DNA of 64,000 nucleotides, taken from assembly GCA_964017185.1 (NCBI GenBank), contig OZ024869.1, forward strand, positions 66,620,315 through 66,684,314, read 5' to 3'. Shown in pieces: positions 37,241 to 48,261 of the stretch. The notes below the pieces were generated by a model. It did not search any database, was not told the origin of the DNA, and worked only from the letters and a program-made list of their open reading frames with translations. Each line of letters opens with the position of its first letter. Position 1 is the stretch's first letter. The position numbers and the translations under genes are program-made. Source of the stretch: Rugalucina vietnamica (taxonomy: Eukaryota > Mollusca > Bivalvia > Lucinida > Lucinidae).

Positions 37241-37699
37241 AACAACACTGACAGGAAATGGAACAGGAAATGCATCTCTTAAATCCTTAACATTGTCAAG
37301 ACATTTTCAATAGCCAAACTCTTAATATATAAGCTGTAAAAACTGTGAAAGCATTATGTCTGACTAAATGTACATATAAATTACTGTGAATTCGTAAATT
37401 TTCGCGTGACTTTTATTTTGCGAATTTTCTATTTCCAAATTATTAGCGAGTTCTTGAATTCACGAGTGAGTATCCACGTATTCCATAAAGTTTATAGTGA
37501 CTCTTTATTAGCGAGAACTTTGAATTCGCGAGACAACCAATTCGCAAATGTTAGCGAAAATTAAGTTCTCACGAATATTTCCGGATCTACAGTATTAGCC
37601 CAGACATTTGGAAGAAATACCAGTAATGTACATGAAAAATTTCTTGTGACAGAACATTTGAAAGTGTCAGATGATAGATGTCAGGTGCTTTTCGAAACG
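37241..37699. other. Unassigned intergenic stretch
   Basis: 37,380-37,590 has repeated TTCGCGA / TTAGCGA words (GAATTCGCGAG, AATTCGCAAATG), probably a degenerate short repeat. No gene is supported. Confidence 0.4.
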
Positions 37700-40455
37700 A
37701 CATTACGAAAACTTGCCCATGCAATAAACAGAGAATTTTCGAGCTTTAAATATTGAAAATTTTCAACCAAAAAAGTTTGGTATTTTTCTTATTTTTGCTC
37801 AAAACATAGATTGTGGGTACAAGTTAGAACCGCCTCACCGAGGCGGTTCTAATAAGTGCCCACAATCTATGTTTTGGAGCAAAAATAAGAACCAGAGGAC
37901 CATTGGTCCTGAGAACGCTCACCTGAAGCCTGATCCTGGAGTATTAAGTCATCATGAAATGACCTTGACCTTGAATACTCACACACCTTTATTGAATTCA
38001 TAAGTTGTCTGCATCTGCAAAGTTTCAGGTCTCAGGCTGCAATAGTTTCCAAACCCAGTGATTTACGAGAAAACCATAATTTTAATTTTGATATTTAAAT
38101 GACTTTGGGTCAAGGTCAAGAAATGACCTTGGCCTTCATTAATTACTTACCTTCATTGACTCCATTGGTTGTCTGCATCTAGCAACTTCCAGGTCTCAGA
38201 CTGCAACAGTTTCCAAAATATCCATTGTTTTCGCCTTTTCCCATGTAAAAGCCTATGTTTCCAAAATTGACCTTGCCGTAAAATAGGTCAAGGTCATCCT
38301 ATGGTCATCATTTGATCAAACCATGATGGGCTGTAGTCCCAAATGCTATATACCAAGTTTCGCGAAAATTGGCCTGCCGGTTCTGGAGAAGAAAATTTTT
38401 CAATGGTCATCTTGGTCATGTGACCTGGATTTCGCGACCAAACTTTCGTCTCCCCTACCCATGGATGCTCCACATAAAGTTTCACTTTGATTGGCCCAGC
38501 AGTTTCAGAGAAGAAGATCTTTGAACAGTGTGTATGGACGACAGACTGGCCAAGGTCAAGAGATGACCTTGACCTAAATTAATCACATACCTTCATCTAC
38601 TCCATTAGCTGTTTGCATCTACCACTTTTCAAGCATCAGGCTGCAATAGTTTTCAAAAAATCCACAGTTTTCACTTTTTCCCATGTAAAAGCCTATGTTT
38701 CCAAAATTGACCTTGCCGTAAAATATGTCAAGGTCATCCTAGGGTGATCATTTTATCAAACTATGATGGGCTGGAGTCCCAAATGCTACATACTAAGTTT
38801 CATGAAAATCGGCCTGCCGGTTCTGGAGAAGAAGATTTTTGAGTGGTTTTTACCATATATGGGCGTGGCAGCCATCTTGGTCATGTGACCTGGATTTCGC
38901 GATCAAACTTTCGTCTCCCCTACCCATGGATGCTCCACATAAAATTTCACTTTGATTGGCCCAGCAGTTTCAGAGAAGAAGATCTTTGAAAAGTGTGTAT
39001 GCCAAGGTCAAGAGATGACCTTGACCTACATTAATCACATACCTTCATCTACTCCGTTAGTTGTTTGCATCTACCACTTTTCAGGCATCAGGCTGCAATA
39101 GCTTTCAAAAAATCCATAGTTTTCACTTTTTCCCATGTAAAAGCCTATGTTTCCAAAATTGACCTTGCCGTAAATTAGGTCAAGGTCATCCTAGGGTCAT
39201 CATTTTATCAAACTATGATGGGCTAAAGTCCCAAATGCTACATACTAAGTTTCATGAAAATCGGCCTGCTGGTTCTGGAGAAGAAGATTTTTGAGTGGTA
39301 TTTACCATATATGGGCGTGGCAGCCATCGTGGTCATGTGACCTGGATTTCGCGATCAAACATTCATTTCCCCTACCCATGGATGCTCCACATAAAATTTC
39401 ACTTTGATTGGCCCAGCAATTTCAGAGAAGAAGATCTTTGAAAAGTGTGAATGGACGACAGACTGGCCAAGGTCAAGAGATGACCTTGACCTAAATTAAT
39501 CACATACCTTCATCTACTCCATTAGTTGTTTGCATCTACCACTTTTCAGGCCTCAGGCTGCAATAGTTTTCAAAAAATCCATAGTTTTCACTTTTTCCCA
39601 TGTAAAAGCCTATGTTTCCAAATTTGACCTTGCCGTAAAATAGGTCAAGGTCATCCAAGGGTCATCATTTTATCAAACTATGATGGGCTGAAGTCCCCGA
39701 TGCTACATACCAAGTTTCGTGGAAATCGGCCCACCGGTTCTGGAGAAGAAGATTTTTGAAGGGTTTTTACCATATATGGGCGTGGCGGCCATCTTGGTCA
39801 TGTGACCTGGATTTCGCGATCAAACGTGAAATGCCACTACCCAAGGAGGCTCCACATAAAATTTCAACTAGATCGGCCAAGCGGTTTCAGAGAAGAAGAT
39901 CTTTGAAATTGTGGACAACGGACGACGGACGGACGCCGGATCATGGCCATCCTATAAGCTCACCTTGTGAGCCTTCGGCTCAGGTGAGCTAAAAATAGGT
40001 ATACCCCTGCCAGGAGCCTATAATAGGCTCCTGCCCTGCATACCCCAGTTTTGCTATATAAAAGTGGGGTTCAAGGAGGTATACATTACAAGGACATGTT
40101 TTCATGATGATATGTTCAAATTTAATGGAAATATCTGTTTTCCTCAACCACCATCAACTTTCATTCCATCAGGAAAACATGTCCGTGTAATGTATACCCC
40201 CTTATACCCAACTTTTATATAGCAAAACTGGGGTATAGAGAGGTAAATCTATTTTTCTTATTTTTGATCTAAAACATAGATTGTGGGTACTTGTTAGAAC
40301 CGCCTCGCCTAGGCGGTTCTAATGTGTACCCACAATCTATGTTTTGAGCAAAAATAAGAAAAAATGTCAAAAAAAATTTTACTGAAAATTTAAAATTTTT
40401 ACAACTTAAAAATTCTTTGAATATTGCATGGGCATGTTTTCGTAATGATAACCAC
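37700..40455. mobile_element. Foldback MITE family H, copy 2 (split by HINE)
   Basis: Ends are inverted: TTACGAAAACTTGCCCATGC at the left, GCATGGGCATGTTTTCGTAA at the right. Both central hairpins (TTAGAACCGCCTCRCC arms, near 37,830 and 40,305) lie between AACATAGATTGTGGGTAC inverted segments. A HINE interrupts it at 37,891-39,990; the H sequence resumes as AATAGGTATACCCCTGCC. Confidence 0.75.
37891..39990 (+). mobile_element. HINE-like family C, copy 4
   Basis: Starts CCAGAGGACCATTGGTCCTG and GCTCACCTGAAG. It has about four ~455 bp units (AAGGTCAAGAGATGACCTTG near 38,548, 39,003 and 39,465) and ends in a GGACGACGG microsatellite and GGCTCAGGTGAGCT. Insertion into H at AATAAGA / AAAATAGG defines both ends. 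Confidence 0.85.
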
Positions 40456-40697
40456 TATGTCATATAATAATGATATATGGATTTTGATGGGACACAATCA
40501 GAGTTCGTCATTCCCACATTGGTCATGCTTCTCCTCAGGTTAAAATTGATTCTGGTTTAGGTGAACTTTTAAATAAATCTACCGGGTGCAGATCAAGATG
40601 AAGTGACATATAAATGAACAATCTATCATCTACAAAAACTGCATTATCTAGTAAACTTTAAAACACCTCTCAAGTTTGTAATCATCAAGAACAGGTA

Positions 40698-42159
40698 CAG
40701 TAGAACTTGTATTAAAAGACCGCCCAAGGGAAGGTTGGAAAATGGTCTCTTAATAAAGGTGGTCTTTTAATTAGGAAATGCTTTTCGGAGTCATATGTGT
40801 CTTCTATTTTTTCAAGAAGTGTGATTTCTTAGTGTTTTTTCTGTGGTTCTTTGATTGTTTTTATTGTTTTGTTCTCCAACCAAAAGGGAGTGTTTTGCTT
40901 GGGCAAGGCTATTTTTAATCACTTTTATCCCTGTCGAATTTTTTTCACTCATATCGATACGAAACAATAGATGGGTAGGGTGAGCAAGGGAAACACCTGA
41001 CAAATCTCACTGACCTTGTCAAGCAGACGCATCTCGCTCTATCAACTACCCTCAGAGCGACTGAACTGACGTTGAACGCGAGAAAACAGAAATGGAAAAA
41101 CAAAAAACGTAAAAAGAATCTGAAACTGCAGCAAATTTAATCTACCTTTCGAACGATTTCCGGTCTAATTTATCAACTCTACTTTCGATTAAAACGAGGT
41201 GCGGTATCATGATTTGCCGGACTGGATCGTCTAAGAGTTACTTCCCTTACAATATTGGACTGAACCCGTCCCGATAGCGTAATGGTTAGAGCGTCCGCTT
41301 CGGAAGCGGGAGGTCGCGGGTTCAAATCTGGGCCGCGTCATACCAAAGACGTTAAAAATGGTACCAGTGGCTACCTTGCTTGGTGCTCAGCATTCATAAG
41401 GTTAGCACTGGCTTCTCTTCTCCCCAAAAGATGAAAAAGATAACTTCAGTGATGGAAATACAGTAAATATGTTAAGGTGATGGTTGGTGGTCACAGGGCA
41501 GTGTAGTTCTGTCATTGTGGTTATCTCGTCGTTACTCGGTGATAACCGAGGTGCTCCCAGTGGTTGGAGGATAATACATTCAAATAATAATAACGCCAAA
41601 TTTACTGGAAAAATTATAAATAGAGATTGATTCTTGTGTTTTCTTGCCGGTATGGCGGAAAAAACAAATCAACGTCGTTGATTTCATGAACATTGCAGAA
41701 TCAACAAAATAATCACACAAGCTCGTAACGCTTATTCACTTTTAATTACTGTATTGAGCTTGTGCTGATAAACCGTTGCGACGAGGAGACAGACAATAGA
41801 AGGATTTATGCTTCGGTAATTAGACCAATTACGTAACCACGCTTCAGTGACTTTGTAATAAATACAATAAACAATTTAACAATAGTATAATGAAAACCTA
41901 CTCCAGGGTTAATAACCTTGAAACAGGTGTGAACAACGCTCTATGAAGTTACTGTTCAAGAGAACGATCAAAATTTTGGTTCTAAATATGGTTGCAAGAA
42001 TGCAAAATTTTAGTCAAAAACGTGGTCGTTGGTCGCTAAAACGAGGAGGTCGCTTAATCCAATGATTAAATATAGTGAAAATCGTCGGGAGGAATTGAAA
42101 CTAGTCGTTAAACGTAGGTGGTCGCCCAATTCAAGTGGTCGATAGCGGGATTTTTACTG
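40698..42159. mobile_element. TA-inserting CAGTA-ended transposon (mariner-like)
   Basis: Ends CAGTAGAACTTG and the inverse TTTTTACTG are flanked by TA (40,696-40,697 and 42,160-42,161). The interior near both ends has GACCGCCC / GGTGGTCGCC phrases typical of widespread CAGTA-type MITEs. No transposase is present. A tRNA-SINE is nested. Confidence 0.7.
41266..41598 (+). mobile_element. tRNA-derived SINE (tRNA-Pro-like head)
   Basis: The head at 41,268-41,338 has GATAGCGTAATGGTTAGAGC (A box), an anticodon arm CCGC-TTCGGAA-GCGG with CGG in anticodon position, and GGGTTCAAATCT (B box). The body has GGTACCAGTGGC, AACTTCAGTGATGG and GGTGGTCACAGGGC. The acceptor stem does not pair well and no CCA-type end follows, so it is a SINE, not a tRNA gene. 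Confidence 0.75.
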
Positions 42160-42209
42160 TATAGTCTAGTTTATTTGACCATGCCGGCTGACCTTTGCTA
42201 AAATATGTT

Positions 42210-42437
42210 AGCTGCGTCATGAGAAAACCAGATTTTTTTTCCTATGCGAAAACAAAGGCGCAGATCAGCTTCGCAGTTACTGCGAAGCTGATCAGCGCCT
42301 TTGTTTCCACTACACGGATAGTACAATCCCTCTTGCTCTTAAATCCGAAATTTGCAGCCTCTAGCCTGCTTCTGGTACATGTACAGGCCGGTTTGTGTCA
42401 AACCCCGAAGACCGTTTTTCTCGTGTTGGGGCTCATG
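42210..42437 (+). mobile_element. MITE family D, copy 5
   Basis: GCTGCGTCATGAGAAAACC at the left, GGGGCTCAT at the right, with the full central hairpin of CAAAGGCGC arms. Confidence 0.8.
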
Positions 42438-42737
42438 TATTTGTACTGCTTCAGACAGACATTATAAGTATACTTTAAGTATAAGTAATAAGTATAAGTA
42501 ATAAGCATAAGTAATATGTATAAGTAATCACATGCTGATTATCAATAAGACATATTCATGCACTTCCCTTTACACTTGAAAAATGCCCAAGCAAGTAGAA
42601 ATCCCTCCGAAAATGTTTCAAAATGTTTTGTCACGAGAGGTAAAGTGGCAAGGTCAAAGAGAAAAAACAATAGTTTATCTTTTCGATACAATTTTAATTT
42701 AAAGCTCATGAAAATAATCAAAATGAAGAAAATAATT

Positions 42738-42963
42738 GAGCAGCTGCATGAGAAAATCAACAATTTGCATAAGCTAAAACAAAGGCGCAGATCAGCTTCG
42801 CAGTAACTGCAAAGCTGATCAGCGCCTTTGTTTTCGCTACACGGAAAGTACAATTTCGGTTCTTCCTAAATCAGAAATTACAAGCTTCTAGCCATTTTCT
42901 GTAGCTGCACAGGCCGGTTTGTGGCTTACCTTGTCGGAAACCAGGAAGACCGGTTTTCTGGCT
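42738..42963 (+). mobile_element. MITE family D, copy 6
   Basis: TGAGCAGCTGCATGAGAAAA at the left, the full central hairpin near 42,777-42,836, and GACCGGTTTTCTGG at the right. It abuts a perfect 23-bp inverted repeat. Confidence 0.75.
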
Positions 42964-43012
42964 GCTTTTGTAGATAATATGAGCCGCGACGGCTCATATT
43001 ATCTACAAAAGC
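42964..43012. repeat. Perfect 23-bp-arm palindrome with 3-nt loop
   Basis: 42,964-42,986 is the exact inverse of 42,990-43,012 around CGA. Its centre, ATGAGCCG-CGA-CGGCTCAT, looks like two MITE-D ends joined; its outer arms (TTTTGTAGATAAT) are inverted host-like sequence. Confidence 0.9.
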
Positions 43013-43151
43013 AACCCACATGCACTCTGCATTATCTATAAAACTTCAAAAAATCTCTTAAGTTCATTATCATCAACAAGTCATCTTTAGAAAATTATTT
43101 TGCTTAATAAAGGCAATGCAGAAAACAGAAATGAAGAAATTAATAAAAATT

Positions 43152-44932
43152 AAAACAATGTTTTCTGAGGAAAACTATGTCCCCCCAACCGTTTAGTAAT
43201 TGAAGTGTAGTTACCTTGTGATATGAAGTTTTTCTAGGGAAGACACCATGTAAGGTGTGATAGTTTAAACTTGTTTTGGACCCTGTCTAAAATTGGGTCA
43301 CAATCACCAAATTCTTATAAACTCTGAACCTCCTCACAACAATGCTTCTGAGCAAGTTTGGTCAAAATCCATCAATTAGTTTACAAGATATCGTATCGGA
43401 AAAACTAATTTCAACAGTTTTTATGGACCCGTGACCTTGGAAATTAGGTCAAGGTCATCAAAATCTAATCAACTTTGAGCCTCCTCCAAACAATGCTTCT
43501 GTGCAAGTTTGGTCAAAATCCATCAACTGGTTTACAAGATATTGCAGTGAAAAGACTAATTTCAACATTTTTTTATGGACTCGTGACCTTGAAAATTAGG
43601 TCAAGGTCACCGAAATCTAATCAACTCTGAGCCTTCTCGCAACAATGCTTCTGTGCAAGTTTGGTCAAAATCCATCAATTGGTTTACAAGTTATCGAGTT
43701 GGAAAGATTAATTTCAACATTTTTTATGGACTCGTGACCTTGAAAATTAGGTCAAGATCACCAAAATCTAATCAACTCTGAGCCTCCTCCCAACAATGCT
43801 TCTGTGCAAGTTTGGTCAAAATCCGTCAATTGATTTACAAGATACTGCGTTGGAAAGACTAATTTCAACATTTTTTATGGACTTGTGACCTTGAAAATTA
43901 GGTCAAGGTCACCAAAATCTAGCCGACTCTGCGCCTTCTCGCAACAATGCTTCTGTACAAGTTTGGTCAAAATCCATCCATTCGTTTACAAGTTATCGCG
44001 TTGGAAAGACTAATTTTAACATTTTTTATGGACTTGTGACCTTGATTATTAGGTCAAGGTCACCAAAATATAATCAACTCTGAGCCTCCTCCCAACAATG
44101 CTTCTGTGCAAGTTTGGTCAAAATCCATTGATTGGTTTACAAGATACTGCATTGGAAAGACTAATTTCAACATTTTTTATGGACTCGTGACCTTGAAAAT
44201 TAGATCAAGGTCACCAAAATCTAATCAACTCTGAGCCTTCTTGCAACAATGCTTCTGTGCAAGTTTGGTCAAAATCCATCTATTGGTTTACAAGTTATCG
44301 CGTTGGAAAGACTAATTTCAACATTTTTTATGGACTCGTGACCTTGAAAATTCGGTCAAGGTCACCAAAATCTAATCAACTCTGAGCCTCCTCCCAACAA
44401 TGCTTCTGTGCAAGTTTGGTCAAAATCCATCAATAGGTTTACAAGATATTGCATTGGAAAGACTAATTTCAACAGTTTTTATGGACTCGTGACCTTGAAA
44501 ATTAGGTCAAGGTCACCGAAATCTAATCAACTCTGAGCCTCCTGCCAACAATGCCCTTGTGCAAGTTTAGTCAAAATCCATTCATTTGTTCAGAAGATAT
44601 CGCGTCGGAAAACCTAATTTGATCAGTTTTCATAGGCTGGTGACCTTGAAAATTAGGTCAAGGTCACCAAAATCTAATCAACTCTGAGCCTCCTCCCAAC
44701 AATGCTCTTGTGCAAGTTTGCTCAAAATCCATTCATTTGTTCAGAAGATATCGCGTCAGAAAACCTAATTTGATCAGTTTTCATGGGCTGGTGACCTTGA
44801 AAATGAGGTCAAGGTCACCAAAATCTAATCAACTCTTTCCCCCCTCCCAACCATGTATCTATGCAAGTTTGGTCAAAATCCATCCACTGGTTCAAAAGAT
44901 ATCGCGTAAGAAAGAAGCTACGCGGACGCCGA

Positions 44933-44963
<31 letters not shown>

Positions 44964-45020
44964 GGGAACCGCACCAAAAACAATATGTCCCCCACCTTCG
45001 GTTGGGGGGACATAATCATT
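43152..45020 (+). mobile_element. HINE-like element with ~150 bp tandem array, copy 2
   Basis: Same termini as 5,083-7,553: GTTTTCTGAGGAAAAC then TATGTCCCCCCAACCG at the left, and a GACGCC tract and CGGTTGGGGGGACATA at the right. About ten internal units carry the TGACCTTGA / TCAAGGTCA pair. Its last bases run straight into the coding region of the helical-repeat gene and supply an ATG. Confidence 0.85.
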
Positions 45021-45740
45021 TTGACAATGGTGATCATGTCATCCACAGTTGGCGAATGGACAAAATTTCAAATCCTAAGCCAGGATGAACAATTAGCTTT
45101 AGATGATTTTATGAGTGAAATTCTGCATGAAGTCGGGCTGATCAAGGATTTTGTGAGTGAATTTTTTCAAGAGAAAAGTTTGACCAGGAATCTGATGAGT
45201 GAAGTCCTAAAGGAGAAGAGTCTTGTCATAGATTTTGTTACTGAAATCCTACAGGAAAAAAGTTTTGTCAAGGATTTCATGAGTGAAATCTTGCAGGAGG
45301 AAAGCTTTATGAAGATTGTTCTGACTGACAGTCTACAGGACAATAGTCTAATGAAGAGTTTTATGAGTGAAATCCTAGGTGAGAAAAGTTTTATCAAAGA
45401 TTTCATGAGTGAAATATTACGTGAAGAAAGTTTTATTAAAAACTTTGTGAAACAAGTACTGCAGGAAAAAGAAAGTATCAGAAATTTTGTTGCAGAAATT
45501 CATCAAGAGAAAGATTTTTTCAACGACATTTACTCTGAACTGTTTCAAAAAAATGGCTATTTTATCAAGCCTCTCAAACAAGCAATTTTTGGAAAATATG
45601 GATACCTTGAGACTTTTAAGAAGGATATTCTACATAGTAAAATTCCCATCAAGGACATTTTGAGCCAGGTTCTCAAAGAGAAAGCAAATATCAAGAAAGT
45701 GATTATTGACTGGATTAAGATGTACAATATGTTATCTTAG
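44985..45740 (+). CDS. Helical 14-residue-repeat protein, paralogue 2, 5' end replaced by a HINE
   Basis: The 251-residue frame belongs to the same family as the genes at 33,864 and 47,189: its ILTMVIMSSTVGEW...QDEQLALDDF aligns with the signal-peptide end and mature start of paralogue 3. The first ~12 residues (MSPTFGWGDII) are encoded by the 3' hairpin of the HINE, so the original start and most of the signal peptide are gone; an in-frame ATG in the transposon may replace them. It has about 13 regular 14-residue units (IKDFMSEILREESF, VIDFVTEILQEKSF), the longest array of the three. It ends IKMYNMLS and lacks KTEL/RTEL. It could be a decaying paralogue or one with a changed location; the intact frame argues against an old pseudogene. 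Confidence 0.6.
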   Translation: MSPTFGWGDIIILTMVIMSSTVGEWTKFQILSQDEQLALDDFMSEILHEVGLIKDFVSEFFQEKSLTRNLMSEVLKEKSLVIDFVTEILQEKSFVKDFMSEILQEESFMKIVLTDSLQDNSLMKSFMSEILGEKSFIKDFMSEILREESFIKNFVKQVLQEKESIRNFVAEIHQEKDFFNDIYSELFQKNGYFIKPLKQAIFGKYGYLETFKKDILHSKIPIKDILSQVLKEKANIKKVIIDWIKMYNMLS

Positions 45741-45790
45741 ACAGATAGCAAAGCTTTGGGGATAAGCAGTAAAATTCCTAGTTGCCCTGT

Positions 45791-46029
45791 ATGAGCCGTC
45801 GCATGAGAAAACTGACAATCTGCATATGCGAAAACAAAGGCGCAGATCAGCTTCCCAGTAACTGCGAAGCTGATCTGCGCCTTTGTTTTCGCTACACGGA
45901 TAGAACAATTCCTCTTCTACTTAAATCCAAAATTTCAAGATTCTAGCTCTTCTCTGTGACTGTACAGGTCGGTTTGTGTCAGACCTGTTTGGAAACCACA
46001 TTGTTGGTTTTCCCACGAAGGCTGCTCAT
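45791..46029 (+). mobile_element. MITE family D, copy 7
   Basis: ATGAGCCGTCGCATGAG left end, TGCTCAT right end, and a full central hairpin. It lies 50 bp after paralogue 2. Confidence 0.85.
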
Positions 46030-46321
46030 ATATTACTCATGGAAACAAAAAAAGTTATTCCGCCATCCTTTTAAATCAGAGATGAAGATCCAAATATTTT
46101 GAGTATTTTCAGAATGTTGTTTAATTTAAAATCTGAACTATGCATCCTCTTTGCATTTAAACAATTTTTTCTCATAATACAGCTTGAAATTATCATGATT
46201 TATGTTTCATGTGTAACCCCAAGATATTCGTGTCAAAATACATGCAAATTTTCTCTGGGATAGAGCATGACTGACTGTTGCTGCCTGATGGCCTAAAGAT
46301 AATTGAATATTTAACTGTTAA

Positions 46322-46559
46322 ATGAGCCGCTTCATGGGGAAACCAACAATCTGCATAGGCGAAAGCAAAGACACAGATCAGCTTCGCAGTAACCGCGAAG
46401 CTGATCAGCGCCTTTGTTTTCGCTACTCGTTTAGTACAATTCCTCTACTACTTAAATCCGAAATTTCAAGCTTCTAGCGCTTTTCTGTGACTGTAAAGAT
46501 TGGTTTGTGTCAGACCTGTTCGGAAACCACATTGTTGGTTTTCCCACGAGGCGGCTCAT
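46322..46559 (+). mobile_element. MITE family D, copy 8, with TTAA flanks
   Basis: ATGAGCCGC...GCGGCTCAT is bounded by TTAA on both sides (46,318-46,321 and 46,560-46,563), the clearest candidate target duplication of the family. Confidence 0.85.
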
Positions 46560-46857
46560 TTAAGAGTTAAATGCTGCATCAATCTGTTTATCTTATTAGG
46601 ATATAAAGCCCGAAGTTAAAGTCAAACCTGTCACAAAAAATTACTCTGAGCCCGTGATTTTTTGATGGATCAGAGTGTACATCATTACAGACTGATCAGC
46701 AAATGATACTTTGGAATGTTAAGCATAGAACATTATGCTTCCATATCTTGAATTTCCAGACAATAGCTGGTCTCTCTAGTGACTAGCTAATGTCAGCATC
46801 TTACACGGAATTATAAGCATTAAGATGACTAGTTTTTCTCATCATCATGCACAAGAT

Positions 46858-47095
46858 ATGAGCCGCCTCACCAGAAAACCAACAATCTGCATATGCGAAA
46901 ACAAAGGCGCAGATCAGCTTCGCAGTTACTGCGAAGCTGATCGGCGCCTTTGTTTTCGCTACACTTATAGTAAAACTCCTCTTCTACATAAATTCAAAAT
47001 TTCAAGCTTCTAGCCTGCTTTTGTGACTACACAGGCTGATTTGTGTCGGACCTGTTTGTAAACCACATTGTTGGTTTTCTCATGCGGCAGCTCAT
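46858..47095 (+). mobile_element. MITE family D, copy 9
   Basis: ATGAGCCGCC...GCAGCTCAT with a complete hairpin. It lies ~95 bp upstream of paralogue 3. Confidence 0.85.
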
Positions 47096-47188
47096 ATATC
47101 ATACATGTATCCAGCATTTATTCAGTTTTCATTTATTTGCTATTGCTTGAATGATTGAAACACATTGTTGAAAACCTTAGAGAAAAAA

Positions 47189-47749
47189 ATGAAGACAATA
47201 TTCATAACAGTAACTATCATACTGCTTTTTGCCACCTCCGCACAGTGCGACTGGACAATATTTGAAAACGTTAGTGATGAGGACCAACTTACAATCAAAG
47301 AGTTTACAGACATAGTACAAGAGGAATTTATGGTACTTAAGGAATTTGTCACAGATTTGATAGAAGAGAAAACCTTTATCATTGATTTCCTCAAGGACTT
47401 CCGACCAGATAAGGAATTCGTAAAAGACTTTGTGGGTGAAATTCTAGAAGAAAAACAGCTCATCGAGGACTTTTACGGTGAAATTCAGCAAGAGAGAGAA
47501 TTCATCAAGGAGTTTGTCCTCGAAGTACTTCACGAAGATGGTATTATCAAACGAGTAATGAGTGAATTTCAGAAAAAGAACAGCTTTGTCAAAGATTTTA
47601 TTATAGAAACACTTCAGCTACTGAAGAAGGCTTTTAAGGAATTAATGGGGGATATCCTGGAGAAGAAGGAGTTTATCAAGAAATCTATGAGTATGATTAT
47701 CAAAGAGAGTAAGGCTTATAGGATGAAATCGGGAAGAACTGAACTCTAA
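47189..47749 (+). CDS. Secreted/ER helical 14-residue-repeat protein, RTEL C-terminus (paralogue 3)
   Basis: 186 residues from the first ATG (AAAAAAATGAAG). An upstream in-frame extension begins only at a TTG, so it was not used. The signal peptide is MKTIFITVTIILLFATSAQC, then DWTIFENVSDEDQLTIKEF. Units of ~14 residues follow, such as LKEFVTDLIEEKTF, VKDFVGEILEEKQL, IEDFYGEIQQEREF and IKEFVLEVLHEDGI. The C-terminus SGRTEL parallels the SQKTEL of paralogue 1; an RTEL end may act as a weak KDEL-type retrieval signal. The helices are acidic with regular aromatic or aliphatic positions and no cysteines in the mature chain. No intron or known domain is visible. It may be a structural or chaperone-like lumenal protein, but the function is unknown. 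Confidence 0.78.
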   Translation: MKTIFITVTIILLFATSAQCDWTIFENVSDEDQLTIKEFTDIVQEEFMVLKEFVTDLIEEKTFIIDFLKDFRPDKEFVKDFVGEILEEKQLIEDFYGEIQQEREFIKEFVLEVLHEDGIIKRVMSEFQKKNSFVKDFIIETLQLLKKAFKELMGDILEKKEFIKKSMSMIIKESKAYRMKSGRTEL

Positions 47750-47902
47750 TACTGATTTAGATCTACAAGAAATTAACAAAGAACTATATCTCAGTGAGGA
47801 ATTGAACTTAGATAATTCATAGCAAGAATTGTATTCTGATGTTATCGAGAAATATCCGGAGACACTAAAATTACCAACAAATGTTATCAGCTACACTTTA
47901 AT

Positions 47903-48049
47903 ATGAGACACAACATGAGAAAACCGGTCTTCAGGGTTTCTGACCAGGTGCGACACCAACCGGTCTGTACAGTCATGGAAGCAGGCTAGAAGCTTGAAAT
48001 TTTGAATTTAAGTAGAGGAGGAATTGTACTATCCATGTAGCGAAAGATA
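47903..48049 (+). mobile_element. MITE family D, copy 10 (5' half)
   Basis: ATGAGACACAACATGAGAAA through GCTAGAAGCTTGAAATTTTG to TATCCATGTAGCGAAAG. The central hairpin and right end are missing. Confidence 0.75.
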
Positions 48050-48261
48050 AGGTCATTAAAATAATTAACTGTTTCAATGTGACTTGCCTTGTTTGATTAT
48101 TACAGAGGGAGATGTGCCTTTGGTATTGTTGACATTTGACCATGAAAACTGATAAGATCTAAGCAACAAAATCAAATGTGCAGATCAGACACAGCCAGCT
48201 GCCTATAATCACAGCTCTTTGTTGTTCACAATAAGCCTCATCCAAAAACTAACAAATGTAT

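Noticed and set aside
41268-41340. A tRNA-Pro(CGG) gene
   Set aside because: The anticodon arm and internal boxes look tRNA-like, but the acceptor stem pairs poorly and the SINE body shared with 1,395-1,650 follows directly.
45167-45406. Minus-strand frames opposite the helical-repeat genes (also 47,140-47,463 and 33,740-34,096)
   Set aside because: They are antisense shadows created by the 42-bp coding periodicity.
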